Origin: Fasciola hepatica
Taxonomy: Eukaryota > Platyhelminthes > Trematoda > Plagiorchiida > Fasciolidae
Assembly (NCBI GenBank): GCA_948099385.1
Contig: CANUEZ040000140.1
Location: 2,542,001-2,606,000 of the forward strand
Length of the DNA stretch: 64,000 bases
Direction of reading: 5' to 3'
Each line of letters starts with the position of its first letter. Positions within the stretch are counted from its first letter, which is position 1. Shown piece after piece: positions 45,035 to 57,226 of the stretch. The position numbers and the translations under genes were made by a program. Below the pieces are notes generated by a model. That model was given only the letters and a program-made list of their open reading frames with translations. It was not told the origin of the DNA and searched no databases.

Positions 45035-47425
45035 TTTCATGGCCCAGGTCAGGTCAGGTTTCACAGGACTGATAGTGGCCGGGGCCAATCGAGCGTCCAA
45101 AATTCTTTCGGTGGTACGCACACAGATCGGCATCCACTACTGTGATTTTGTTAATTCTCTCCAGTCTTTTTACACAAATGGATTTCTTCCTTCAGTCGGC
45201 TGAAAAAAGAAGTAGAAGCGCTCTTCTCACCATCCAGGCGAGAGACAACCATGGCGTTAGCGTTCCATCACACTCAGTGCCCCAGAATCGTAGGCAGGGA
45301 CACAGGATACTGAGAAGCCAGGGGTAAACTACAATGTTTCCCTACTCCTCAGTATTCTACTTCTGTGGATAACTCGTTACACTTAGCATCCAGCATCTTT
45401 TTAAAATGCCCTACACATTGCGCGCTAACTGTTTCTTCCGTTAGTCTATTCCACATTCCCACTACTCTATTGCTGAAGAAGTTCGCTCGCGCATTTAGCC
45501 TAGAGCGTGGCTTCCACAATTTTATACTATTTCCTCTCGTTGTGTGATCAGTGACCTGTTCAAAAAAATCCCCTGCATTTATGCCCGACAAACCCTTCAG
45601 GACTTCAAACCGTTCCCAAGTGAGAAGAGTCCCATATCCCGCAGTCGTTGTTCATATGATTTCCCTCGTTGACTTTCAACCATCCGAGTGGCTAGTCGCT
45701 GAACCTTTTCTAGGCAGTCTGCATCCTTTTTCAAATAAGGTGCCCAAGCCTGTACACAATGTTCTAAAAGTGGTCTCACTACTGCCCTGTACATATGCAT
45801 GAACACTTCCTCCGATCTGCAAGATAGTGCTGAGCGCAGCGGAAAAGGCTCACCTCTTGCCTTGCGAGCAGCCAGCTCGCACTGTTCAGTACACTTGAAG
45901 TACACAGTCATTTGGACACTGAAGTGCCTTGTTGACTGTGGCGCCTCAACTGCGAATGGTCCATTTTCTCCCATGACCGTTACTCCCACCGAGGCTCTGG
46001 TTAGCAGATGACTCTTTTTTTCGTTTAAGGGCACATCTCATTTGTTTTCCCAGCTAACTACCTGCGTCAGGTCCCTTGCTAGTTCATCACGATCTCCTGA
46101 TCCCACAAATTTTACATCGTCTGCAAAAATGAAACACGGCAGTGACAATCCCCCCACTAAATCGTTTACGTACAGAAGACGAAGTAGCGGACCTAAAACT
46201 GACCCTTAAAGTACTCTGCTGGTTACCTCTGCTGCATTCAACCTGCGGTTTTCCACTGACATGAAACATCTTGTTTGTCAGGAAGGCTGATACCCACTTG
46301 TGTATTTGCCCTTCGATCCCAAACGTCTTCAGTTTCTTCATCAATGGGCGATGGCTGACTGAATCAAAAGCCTTGCTGAAGTCTAGGTGGCAAAATTCAA
46401 CCATCTTGCCCTCGTTAAGCTGGTTTGTGACTTCGTTTAGGAATACTATAAGGTTCGAAAGACAGGATTTGCCTTTCAAAATCCCGTGCTGTGCTTTACA
46501 GAGCAGCTTGTGGCTCAGTAAGTGTTTACATATATGCTCCCTTATCAGTCGCTTTAAGGACTTGCAGAGAATACATGTGAGGCTTACAGGACGGTAATTT
46601 TCTTTATCTGACCGTGACCCTCCCTTGTGGATAGCCACAACTGCAGCTAACTCCTAGTCCAACAGTAATACCCCTTGGCTAAGTGTGGCACAGTATAGAT
46701 GGCAGATATTTCCACTGATCATGGCAGCCAACGGCTGTATGGTAGCTGGGTGTTTACTATCAGGCCCCGCGGACTGTCAAGTCCTGCCAATAATTTCTCT
46801 GTCCCCCGTTCCCCAATTTGCAGGTTAGGAAGGAAAGGAGCAACCACTTGCGTTCCGGTCGATGTTTGTTGTCCCCCGTCACGTCTATGCACACCCTCGA
46901 AGTACAGACCTAAGGCATCTGCCTTGCTCTTTTCATTACAGATTTCACCCCCACTCCTCAAGACCAGGGGTCTCACTCCATTTCTAAGCGAAACCTTTGA
47001 CCTAACATATTTGCAGTACCGTTCCGAGTTTTGTTTAACTTCTCTGGCCAGCGCCAGTTCACAAGTCCCGTTTGCCTCTCGTTGGACTTTAACGGCTGAG
47101 TTCCTTTCCTCTTTGTACCGTAACCAGGCCCTTTCGTTACCGGTGGCCATGAAGATCTGCCAGCTTTTGTCTCTTTTTCCCTGCTTGTCGAACCGCCGGC
47201 GTCCACTTATCTTGCTTGCCTTTTTGCACTCCTGGAGTGGGGCAAATCTGTCCTGCAGCTCCAGGTTCCCCTTGATCCTCTGCCACATCTTATCTACTCC
47301 AGCTTCCTCACCATCTATCCTCCAATTCACTTTTTCGGTTTCGAAACAAAACCTTTTTCGCAGCACATCAGATGCAAATCCAATGCATTTTAAAATGCCC
47401 TCTGCGATTAATACATAGTATGGAA
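45035..47425 (-). mobile_element. CR1-like non-LTR retrotransposon A, 5'-truncated
   Basis: Minus strand: pre-RT linker (46719-47366, WLRYKEERNSAVKVQREANG, YCKYVRSKVSLRNGVRPL), RT blocks (46087-46638: KENYRPVSLTCILCKSLK, AQHGILKGKSCLSNLI, LDFSKAFDSVSHRPLM), a frameshifted region that has lost the YADD block, then thumb and C-terminus (45597-46034 PLLEHCVQAWAPYL; 45349-45591 RANFFSNRVVGMWNRL). The 3' end shares TACCACCGAAAGAATTTTGG and following bases with element B and ends in degenerate ACCTG repeats. No endonuclease. No single frame is intact. Confidence 0.8.
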
Positions 47426-47428
47426 CTT

Positions 47429-47915
47429 GTAGTGACCCCGATCGTTCTGAGGAAATGACTATTTACTGGACACCATCTTGGATCTATTTTCTCCACGATC
47501 TTTTTTTATGACGTTTGACATTGACCTCAGTGTTCTCCTGTTGCGTACGTTTTACTGGACTGACTTTTCCGAGGTTTCCATCGACCTCGTTTCAAGTCAC
47601 TTTCACTTTCGGTCGTTCGCTCGCGGTTCGCTTTCTGCACAGCCGTCGCGTTTCGTTCCGTTTTCCGTTCGGTGTATCTCTCGTATCGGTACTGTTTCGG
47701 TGCCACGATATATAGAATACATCTCGCATCTTTAAACCGACTCGCGTCTTCTCTATTCGTCCGATAGAGGGGATATCGTTGGTATTTCGCTTCTATACCC
47801 GATAGGAGACACGTTCGCCAGCCGCCCTCGGACGTCTTCTATAAACTCCTCCCAACACTAAAACTGCACCACCCTAGCAGCACACCAGATCCGACCTACA
47901 ACTCCGCTACACCAA
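47429..47915. mobile_element. Possible solo LTR
   Basis: About 487 bases beginning TGTAGTGACCCCGATCG and ending ACAACTCCGCTACA, with a TATA-like GATATATAGAA near 47707 and CpG-rich, non-coding composition unlike its CR1 neighbours. The size and TG...CA ends fit trematode Gypsy LTRs. No clear target-site duplication is visible and no second copy lies in the window. Confidence 0.3.
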
Positions 47916-48340
47916 GATTTCAGTTCAATTCAATTCAGTTCAGTTTGTACAGGACAGGTAATGGCTACGGCCAATCAAGCGTCCAGAATTCCTTCGGTGG
48001 TATGCACATCAGTTATGCACCCACCGCTGCCGAGTGTATTTCGTCGAATCCCGACTAAAAATGAGAGGGAAACAGAGTCTTGAAGTCTTGAAGTACTACA
48101 CGGGTTCGAGGCTTTGAGCCCAATTGTCCCGGTTCTTGAAGAAATCTTTGATCTTTTGTCGGATTCATTGAGCTGAAACAAAAGTAAAAAGAAGCGGGGG
48201 GCGGGGATGGCAAGGAAAATAAGATACACATAACAACATGCAGTGTCTCAATGTGGACAGTGCCTTAAGCGGAGTGGGGGTGCGACATTCATGAACATAT
48301 ATGCAATAAATAATATCGATTTAGCTTTTTTGACAAGGAA

Positions 48341-48742
48341 TTATTGGGAGAGACCCAGGTAGAGGTCTAGCTTTTTCTCGAAGATAGTTTTGTTCTGCGA
48401 GAGAACAATATCTTCGGGAAGTGCATTCCACAGAGTAATAACCCTATAGCTAAAAAAGTTAATCCTTAGTGAAGTGCGTGGCCTAGGTTTGAAAACCTTT
48501 CTGCTGTGACCACGAAGAGAAGAGGCTGGACTGACGGAGAAGAAGCAGTAGCTTTGACCCGATTCAAAGAGGTGGAACATCAAAAACAGATCACCTCTTA
48601 CGCGTCTGAAGTCAAGGGGATAGAGGTTGAGGAATGAGAGGCGGACGGGGTAAGGTAGGTGGGATAGACCCCTTACTGCTTCGGTGGAGGCCCGCTGAAC
48701 TCTTTCTAGGATCTCAAGGTCTCGAACAAGACCAGAGTGCAC
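48341..48742 (-). pseudogene. CR1 element B C-terminal region
   Basis: Continues the RT protein: DLEILERVQRASTEAVRGL, LNLYPLDFRRVRGDLFLMF, RINFFSYRVITLWNALPEDIV, the conserved post-RT strings of CR1 elements, ending at GLSQ before the 3' UTR. Confidence 0.75.
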
Positions 48743-48806
48743 TATCTGACTACCGTACTCCAGCAGAGGTCGGATATACGTGCCAAAAATTATGGGGAAA
48801 TCATCC

Positions 48807-50420
48807 TTAGATATGCGGGAAGGACCTTCGAACCATATTTAGAACTCGAAAGGCAGACTTGCTCGCAAGCTGGTGATGATGAGAAAGGGACAAGTTACAA
48901 TCTAACCAAAAACCAAGCACCTTGTGTCGGTCAACCCTAGGCAGTGTGGTTGCTCCGTTAATGGAAAACGTGTAACCAGTCTCTCTGCCGAAAGACATGC
49001 TCACGCATCTGTCATCATTAACTGGGAGGTTCCAGTACTTGGACCAGCGTTTTGTTTCATAAACTGCAATTTGCAGGTCTTCAACGCTTGAACTCCAGAG
49101 GGTTACATCATCTGCGTACATGGCAATGTTCGCAGGAAGGGCTGTCGGAATATCGTTTACGTAGATCAAGAAAAGAAGAGGACCTAAGACCGATCCTTGC
49201 GGGACCCCAGTTGCTACTGGGGAGGGTTGAGACAAAACATTCCCGACTTTAACCACAAAGGTGCTGTCGGCAAGAGAGCTGCATAAGATGACCAACATGA
49301 AGCCTGTGATCCCGTCTGTCTGCAGCTTATAAAGAAGAGGGGCATGGGGGACCTTATCGAAGGCCTTGGCAAAATCGATGAATACAGCGTGTGAGAGCTG
49401 GCCATCATCATAGGCTTTCGTTAGACTATCCATGGCAGTAAGCATGTTGGTGATGCATATACTGCCTCGAAGGAACCCATATTGGGACGGGAAGAGGATC
49501 TTATTTCTATGCAGATGGGAAAGAACCTCACTCTTAAGAATTCCCTCAAAACATTTTCTGGTGATGCTAGTGGGGCTTATGGGTCTGTGACTAGAAACAA
49601 GATGTCTACTACCCTTCTTATAGTTGGGTGCGATCACTGCTCTTTTCCAGCTACTGGGGAAAACTCCATCGTCAACAAGTCGCTGAAAAAGAGATGCATA
49701 AGGACCAGCCAATGTGTCCGCGGCTTCCTTGAGAATACGGGGGTGGATTAGGTCAGGACCCATGGAGCAATATCGGTTGAGCCGTCGGAAACCTCGAGCA
49801 ACTGCACCAATGGGAATAGTTACGCGGTTAAGGGTAGTGGCCAGAGATATAGGGTGCATGGTAGGGTGGGATGATATGGATATGGAGCTAAACATTGTAC
49901 GGAAGCAGGAGCTGAATGCCTCGGCTAATTGGCTAGGGGAAGCGATTGGAGATCCGGCACTATCTTTGTGAACTATTGGCGTCGGAGCTGTGCCCCTTAG
50001 ACGGCCCATGTGCTGAAAGAAAAATGCCTTATTGGTCCGTGCTCGATCAAGTACAGATCGTTGGACTGCATTCTGATAGGACCTAATCTTGTCTTTGCAT
50101 ATGTTCCGTATGATCCTCAAATCGTTTGCATCACGGGCACGGCCTGTGACTTTATATCTAGCAAAGAGGCCTGCGCGTTCGTCTAGAATGCGCCTAATGG
50201 GGCGGAGGAGGGGTCGCTTAGCGGTCTGTGGACGACGAATTCTGGGGACAAGAAGCCTATCAGCTAAGGTGATTAACTCTCTGAGATTCTCTGCCATTTC
50301 ATCAACAGAGTTACCTGGGTTAGTTGAATTTAGCTGGGAGCGAATAAATGCACAGACTTGGTCAAAATTGGTCCTTCTGGAGGATCTCAAAATTTTGGTT
50401 TCTGAGGGAAGCGGGGCCAT
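48807..50420 (-). pseudogene. CR1 element B reverse transcriptase
   Basis: A 537-codon open frame with a full RT palm: SMGPDLIHPRILKE, FPSSWKRAVIAPNYKKGS, SQYGFLRGSICITNML, AVFIDFAKAFDKVPH, GVPQGSVLGPLLFLIYVNDI and MYADDVTLWS with both catalytic Asp residues. The thumb follows (KVLGFWLDCNLSLSHH). It ends near FPHI, with the C-terminal domain in the next frame (48341-48742). It could encode a near-complete RT fold, but there is no intact path from the endonuclease. Confidence 0.85.
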
Positions 50421-50421
50421 T

Positions 50422-51123
50422 TCATGATACAGTCGAATCCAACGAGAATGTGGTCACTTTTTCCGAGGGGCGGCAAGTATGCACCACATCTATTTGGAAC
50501 CGATCATTGGTGATGACCAGGTCTAGTAGGGACGGGGCGTGGCCTGTGCGATATCTGGTCGGATCTCTTACGTTCTGCACCCATGAGTTCTTCAGTACGA
50601 GATCATGGAGGGGTTTACCAAAAGTGATATCCGGGGCATCAGCTCTTTGCCAGTTATTACTGGGTGAGTTGAAGTCACCAGTGACTAACGGATGGGCGAA
50701 GTCTGTGTAGCTCTTCAGGGAGCCTAATAAGTCTATGAGATCTAGGCTACCAGTTGAATTGCATGCGGGAGGACGGCAGACAACACCAAGCAATAGGGTG
50801 TCTGTCCTAGAGAGGGTAAATACAGCCCACAAGCAATCAATACATGAAAAGGTAGGGGTTGTCAGTATAGTGGGAGGAGGGATCGAATTATCGTAGTATA
50901 TGATGACTCCGCCGGCACGACCTCTACTGGAGTCTTGCCTTACTGTGAAGTATCCCGGAATGGATATTTCGGCATCGAGTATGTCAGGGGTGAGCCAGGT
51001 TTCTGTGAGGGCTATGATCTGAGGCTCCTTATCCACTGCGAGCTGCCGAAGCTCCGGGATCTTATTCAACACACTCAGGCAATTGCTGTAAAAACACTTG
51101 AGCACATGCTCAGAAATTGTCAC
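50422..51123 (-). pseudogene. CR1 element B endonuclease domain
   Basis: APE-type endonuclease: CFYSNCLSVLNKIPELR at the start, IIALTETWL (metal-binding Glu), GVVCRPP, PLVTGDFNSP (catalytic Asp and Asn) and PSLLDLVITN are all intact. Near 50460 the frame shifts, so that the terminal SDH motif (GKSDHILV) is readable only in another frame. Apart from that the domain is complete. Confidence 0.8.
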
Positions 51124-51377
51124 AGAATCGCCAGAGACAGCTGGTTTTGGGTTTGAGGAGTGGGAAAGAGGGGGATTTGGGGGTGGAAAGGAGGTCCCGG
51201 GGGAGTCAGGAGCTGAAGATATTGGGGGGGAGGTAGAGGGTCAGCAGACTGCTGGGGGGGGCCGGTAGGTTTTGAGGTCTAGTAGCCTGGGGGTATCAAT
51301 CCAGGCGGACGGTCTACATCCTTCGGTCCCCGAAAAGGGTGGGCTGTTTTTCGTGGTTAGCACCTCTGCGCGCTGCG

Positions 51378-52319
51378 TCATGCCCTTTTCTGAGTTTTCT
51401 TGTTGGTGAGCTTGTTTTGCATGGCAGCACCAGATATACTTCCTGGTGCGTTAACCTCCTCACTGCAGCTTTCAGCAGAAACAGGTTGCAGGTTCATGTC
51501 TGGACTCAAGAATGAGTGAGTCTCGTCCACTGGAATAGTCTTATTGGCTATGTTGGGGCCTGGGATACTTTTGGTGGGCGTCAGATGTTTAGTGGCACTA
51601 GGCCTACTACTGGGAGTACTCTCCGCGACGGAAGATGGTGTGAGTAGGGAAGCGACGGATGGTGGGCATGCAGCTCGGTCCTCAAGGCGAGTTACCTGGA
51701 CAACTGGCAGCACTCTGAGCTTAGGATCGGATTTTCATGGAATTGCTGGCTTAGCCTTCTTACTGCGGAGCCTCGGATGAAGTGGCTTATCAATGGATAC
51801 GCCCCTGAGCCCTTTAATTTCCTCCTTGAGCTTTGCGGCCGAGGGAGCAATTCCTTTGGCTGCATCTGTGGAGCCCATTTCGATGAGAATACCGTGCACC
51901 CGGTTGGTGAGTTTGGTTGCCAATCAGGTAGACCGACCTTTAAGTGGGAAAGGTAGCTTAAGGCGGTCAAACACCTGGGCATGGGTGTCATGAGGGTGAT
52001 CGGAGTTGAGAAAGCGACCCCAAAGGATGACACGCTTGGAGAAATTCTCGGTGTCTTGTAAAATCTTGGCGGCATCAAGAATTTGCTGCTCAGAAACTCT
52101 ACACGCCTGATCGGCTGCCTGGGACACCGGGAGGGATTTGATTACCAAACTCCTCAGGCTGGTCAACTCATCCTTAAGGGTACAGACAGCGGCCCTTGGC
52201 TCAGCTATCTCTGCAGCCCTGCTTTGGACTGCACATTTTAGTGCATCCTCTGCCAGCGCATTATGAAGGACCGTTTCGTCCGGGTTGAGGAATGACATTG
52301 GCCACAGAGGGGGAACCAC
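51378..52319 (-). pseudogene. CR1 element B ORF1
   Basis: Three overlapping minus-strand frames together give an ORF1: an N-terminal coiled-coil-like region (AAVCTLKDELTSLRSLV), RVILWGRFLNSDHPHDTHAQ and KLKEEIKGLRG, then a low-complexity Ser/Pro tail ending near 51378. At least two frame changes separate the pieces. Role by family: an RNA-binding chaperone for the retrotransposon RNP; no zinc finger is seen here. Confidence 0.55.
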
Positions 52320-53039
52320 ATCGCCTCATGAGGAAAGTAGCTTCTTCCGAGGGAGTGGCTATATCAGTGGTGAGGGGCTTTGACAATATTCAGGATCCAG
52401 TCGTCACAGATAAAGATCAACTTAAATGGAAGGGGACGAGCTGTGTGTTCCAAAAATTTCAAAAACACCTACACTCACCGAGGGAGATGACCACACCGCT
52501 GGTTGTAAAGTACATGCGTGGAAATCCTTCTTAGCCATTGTCATATAGTTGTATTGCTGAGACTATCCGCTTTATTTTATTGACCCTGGAACAAATACAA
52601 CATGCGTCAATCACTACACTTCAACTTTTGTTTATATTTTGCTCACGTGAAGTGGCATAATTTCGACTCGAACTTGGACTGCCGTGATGGTGGCACCTGA
52701 CATTGGCATTTGTTGGACTCTGGTCCTCGTTGTTAGACGTTGTGTCCGTACAATTGAGGTTTGCATATATTTATATGCGTATAGCTGGGTAATCCAGTAC
52801 CGTAAAAACTACGAATCAATCTTGTTCTGGTTTTTGGATTCGTGTTGAATTGGCTACGCGTTGCTCACAGTCGGAATAGCCGTTACACTGGTGTACCGCA
52901 GTTCACCTATATTGATTCTCATATAGCGCCGACGTAACACGACTTCCTTCATCCCCTGCTAAGTCTGTGTGGCCCTTAAGACTACATGATCAATTCCGCC
53001 CAGTGGTTCTTTCCACCCAATTTCTTTAACGTCCTGATG

Positions 53040-55040
53040 GTGCCGCGTTATGAATAAATCAAAGAGAGACGGGTGCTTTCCGCCTCTGTGTCTAGTAACC
53101 TGCGTCACTTGCTGCGTAAGTGCAAGCAACTGGACCCATTGCAGAAACCTGTCACCCGCGGATCCACTTGGTGCAACCCCGCCTCCACAGTTAATTTCCG
53201 GAAGGTCGAGATCCCCTTACCAGACGGAGTCCTTTGTCTGTGCCTGCACCGCAATCCAGCGTTTTCTAAAGCTCAACGTCTTCCTAATATGTCGCTAGCC
53301 GTGCCCTGTAGATAAAGATAATGCATACTGCTCGCACCTCGGCCCTCATAAAGCATGATCTGGCTTGTGCATTACCAGAGACCAAGTTGGACGGAGCCTC
53401 CCAATGGCCTATTTCGGTCCGTATTAGTAGTGCTGCTCCGCCCCCTGCCTTCCGTCATTCTATCCCGTCTGTAGGCAGAGTATCCCTGAAAGGGCATGTC
53501 ATTATCTGGTTTTATCCGAGTTTTCATCAATGCAACGGCGTCAGACTCTGCGATCTTAGTCGTCAACTGCCCCCTTTTTGCCGGGAGACTGCAGGCGCTT
53601 GTGTACCATATTGATGGTAGCCTGGTCCTCGCTACTGACGTTACTGCTAATTTTGCGGCTGGCGTACCCTCCGGAGCAGTCTCCGAGGTGATGCCCGTTT
53701 TCCACACATAAGGTGTCTGCAGTTTTGCATCCTGAATGTTAAGTGGCCCCCTGGGTTTCGTGGCTTTTCCTTTCCCACCCGCAGACCCGGTGTCGTACTC
53801 AACGTGCACGGCGGACTCTTCCTCCTTCTGAGTCGCTTTACCGATGGCCCGAGGTGGTCTTGGGACCATCTCGGGCCAAATTGGTTTCCTCGGCCTTTCC
53901 CTCTGGTACCTGCAACTTTGCTGGTTGCACCAGAGAGAATTCCTTGGGCATCTTCCTCAGAAATGGGCTGGCTGGCAGCACTTTCTCAATACCAGCCGGA
54001 CTTAATGCCCTGTGGTTCCCCTTCTTTCTGGTCTTAACTACCTGAAATTAGGTTTTTTTTTATCGGCACCCAAAAGCCACCCCTGGGACCCGAATTATTC
54101 CTTGGGCTTTAGGTTTTGACTTTCCAAGAGGGGTCGTCTCCAGTTCCGCTATATGGAGGGTCAGCAGCTTAAGATCAGGTGTGCCAGTTCTCAGCGAGAC
54201 TACGTCAACACCCGGTTTGACAAATGCTCGGCTGTCAGGTGTAACCCTAACTATTCACTGCATTCTGCACTAAACTGCTACCGCTTTGGACAGCAGCGTA
54301 CCCCTCCAACAGGCACTGTGGAATACAACATGTAGGAGGTGAGCCAGCCATCCTAAGAACCTCGGCCACATGCTGGCGGTTCTCGTCCTTCCTCAGTCTA
54401 CTATCTTTTACGATGTTCTCCTTGAGGTTATGAAGTAGCAGTCTTCTACTTCTGTCAGCCATGACCCCCTTGTCCCGATTCATGTGCTGCTTTTCAGCAT
54501 CTAGGCTTTACCCTGCTCCTCAAGGGATTCTACTCCCGTCAGGAGGCTTTTCCCCACATTAGTGAAACCTACTGCCTCTTTACTTTCTTTACCTTTTGGC
54601 TTGGGTTGTCTTTTTCCAGCTTTCTGACCTGGCACACAGTTTTCCCTTTCAGCTAAGCTATGGGTCAAATCCTTCCCGCCTAGTCTTGGTTCCAGCTTCA
54701 TGTTCCTTTCCTCTTTTCTTAGTCCGCATCGAACTATGCGCGAGCACTAGCTTGCGAACGCGATGCAGTGATCGCACACCCACCTGAGCTGTGCGTACTT
54801 GATGAGCAGCTCGAAGTTGTTCTCTTGCAGCATGGAGCGCTTTTGATGATAACAAGAGCAGCACTGGTCGCATTGAATTCCCTCATATTGCACCAGGCCC
54901 GTGCATTCCTTGTTCCCACAGCTCCCTGCCTGATCAATAGGATGAACCTGTGTTCCATCCACTTCGGGAGTGGTGATCGAGCTTGTTTGAAAGTGCCTTA
55001 TCAAACTCCAGTAGGATAATAACGCAGCCTTCAAACCGAC
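53040..55040 (-). mobile_element. CR1-like non-LTR retrotransposon C: PHD-finger ORF1 and start of endonuclease
   Basis: Minus strand: ORF1 with a PHD-type zinc finger (54747-55034), an RRM-like or linker region (54247-54701: RSRRLLLHNLKENIV), a basic low-complexity stretch, then the endonuclease start (53372-53600: SDAVALMKTRIKP, FQGYSAYRRDRMTEGRG) and a broken continuation to about 53040. The second half of the endonuclease and all of RT are missing. It lies directly behind element B in the same orientation. Confidence 0.7.
54747..55034 (-). pseudogene. CR1 element C ORF1 PHD finger
   Basis: Cys/His pattern CGNKEC, QCDQCCSCYHQ, then WVCDHC about 25 residues later: the Cys4-His-Cys3 order of a PHD finger, with the Trp two residues before the last Cys pair. 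PHD fingers are known in ORF1 of some CR1 elements. Downstream frames continue ORF1 but are broken. Confidence 0.65.
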
Positions 55041-55349
55041 ACAAAAGTTGCTCTAAAGAAAGTGCTGCAAAATCTGTACTCTACAAAAGAGCCACAAAAG
55101 ATTTTACTCGGTATCAGTTGCACTGACACCGAGAAAACCACGAAAAAGGACACCAAAAAGCATAACCGGTTTCGGAAGAGTATAAACTTTTCTGAAGAGA
55201 ATGAACTCTCTAAACAGTACGCGCATCATAATACTAATTACGATACGTTAGTTTGGACGAAATAATGTGTTTTTTCACCAATCAATGCGAAAACGATTAT
55301 CACCGGGAGCGAGATAGTGTCTAAATATATGGGCTTAAATAATATTATT

Positions 55350-55391
<42 letters not shown>

Positions 55392-57226
55392 GGTATATTT
55401 CTCGACCATGGTCGAGAAGCACGTGTAAGCGCACAATCATGGTTAAAAGGTTACTCAAAACAATGAACTATACACGAATTTCAAGAAAGCAAGTCAAAAT
55501 TGTCAGAAGCATGGCAATATAGCTAGAGTTAGTTTTAATCGACCGAAATGATAATGGTTTGCTCGGCAAATACGGTTCGGTTTCGAATCCGAGTTGGTTG
55601 GTGGTGGTATAAGCCAAACATCGGGGCGCGGGAAGACGCTAATTTTGGCGCATCTTTCAAACATGTGCGATAATTGATACTTATTTTGGTAAATTACACA
55701 GCCAATGGTAACTGCACCATCACGAATATAGAATTAAGTTAAAAATTTGCTTTGAGAAACCCGAAAATCATTTTCAAAATTTGAAAAACTTTTCTACCTA
55801 TCGCGGCCTAAGCGAAAAAATACCGCAGAACCACCAACCAAAGCCGCGCCGGCAGCACCAACGGCGATCGGGGTCAAAGACGGTGGTAACCTTGAGCACA
55901 ACGGTTATATAGCTTTGTGCTACGCATTCAAACAAAAGTCGCACCATAACATTTCACGTCAATTTCATTTTCTACGGGCACCGATTCATCTGTTCCAACC
56001 GTTCCACATATAACAGTCCCACAACTTCAGTCGGGCTATATTTAGGCCCATATGTTTAGACACTATCGGTTGGTGGTGGCCCGTGGAAACACAAAATGTC
56101 TTGAAAATATGGCCATAAGGATGCGTTATAAACCAAAATAATGCAGTCTGCAGATAACGTAAGCCTATTGGGGTTCTATGGACGGAATAAGTTATGAACA
56201 TGGAAAGACGAAAGAAATGAATGGGAGTACACTCGTGAACTTTGGTGAATATGAGGAGAACGGCTCTCAATCAAGACGATGATGGCCCACAACGACGGAT
56301 ACTCCCGGTCTCAATGAACGGAGTGCGTCATGAAACGGGGAGACATGAACAAACTGTGTGGAAGTGGACTAGGAAACGTTGATGAATGTGGAGGAAACAG
56401 CAATCCATATAAAGGTGAGTTTAGGTTCAGGATCAATAACCCGTATTATTCAGAAAAAGGAAGCGCAACTTGAAGGCCTTGAATTAGTGGAGAATCGATT
56501 TCAAGCCGGATAACGATCGAAAGAAAAATGAAATCTTGGAAGAGAAAACTGAGTGAAAAACCTCCGCGTAGGCTGGCGCCTTATTGTTCTGTTACGCTGA
56601 CAAAAATATATTGACTTATTGATTCTCAGTGATATTCGGCGTCATTATTGGGAACCACGGATGGGGGGATAAGTGGACTTGCGTTCGGATGGCGTATCGA
56701 AATTTAATGAGTAGAAAATTCCTGTGTTGCGTATTCTAGCTCAGTTATTGGATTGTTTCACATGAGACCAAGGTGATGTGCAGCATCTCGTGGGTACTGT
56801 TCATCAGGCGGGTAAGGGACGTGTCAATCAATCAGTAGAAGGTAACTTGTGAACTGTTATTTGTGAAGACTCCAGCAGTAGTAGAGGTGTTGCGTCAGAA
56901 AACGCCCATCAATCTACTGGTAAGCAGTTGGGAGTGTTTTAGGTAGTATGGCTCGACTTGCAACCCCGTTTGGTACAAAAGATTCCATTTAGGTCTCTGT
57001 CGGTACGGGTCGAGGTGTGGACCTTGGTCACCGAAAGTGGAGCCCGAGAGAGAGGGCGACGACAAACCCGAAATAAATGGCCCGACTGAAGTTGTGGGAC
57101 TGTTACATGTGAAACGGTTGGAACAGATGAATCAGTGCCCGTAGAAAATGAGGTTGACATGAAACTTTATAGTGCGATTTTTGTTTGAGTGTGTGGTGTG
57201 AGACTATATAGGCGTTGTTGTCCGTA
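55041..57226. other. Intergenic stretch
   Basis: No gene supported. It contains an (AAT)n array at 55338-55390. A tRNA-like B box GGTTTCGAATCCG at 55580-55592, preceded by GGTTTGCTCGGCAAATACGG, may be a SINE head. Confidence 0.4.
55338..55390. repeat. (AAT)n microsatellite
   Basis: About 16 AAT units, imperfect at the left end. Confidence 0.9.

Larger units (their letters stand above)
47925..52330 (-). mobile_element. CR1-like non-LTR retrotransposon B, nearly full length
   Basis: Minus strand, in order: ORF1 remnants (52319-51378), endonuclease (51123-50422), long RT frame (50420-48807), C-terminus (48742-48341), 3' UTR, and a tail of short TTGAA/TTGAACTGAA-type repeats at about 47925. It is the most complete element in the window. 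The lesions I can see are stops and frameshifts in ORF1 and frame changes at the endonuclease-RT border (around 50420-50460) and near 48800. Confidence 0.85.

Noticed and set aside
46699..47418. 239-residue plus-strand open frame
   Set aside because: Antisense shadow of the CR1 element A pre-RT linker, which carries the conserved motifs on the minus strand.
53321..53614. Plus-strand frame with ALPETKLDG, endonuclease-like at first glance
   Set aside because: The minus strand in the same place encodes a clearer endonuclease (MKTRIKP, GYSAYRRDRM) continuous with ORF1 of element C.
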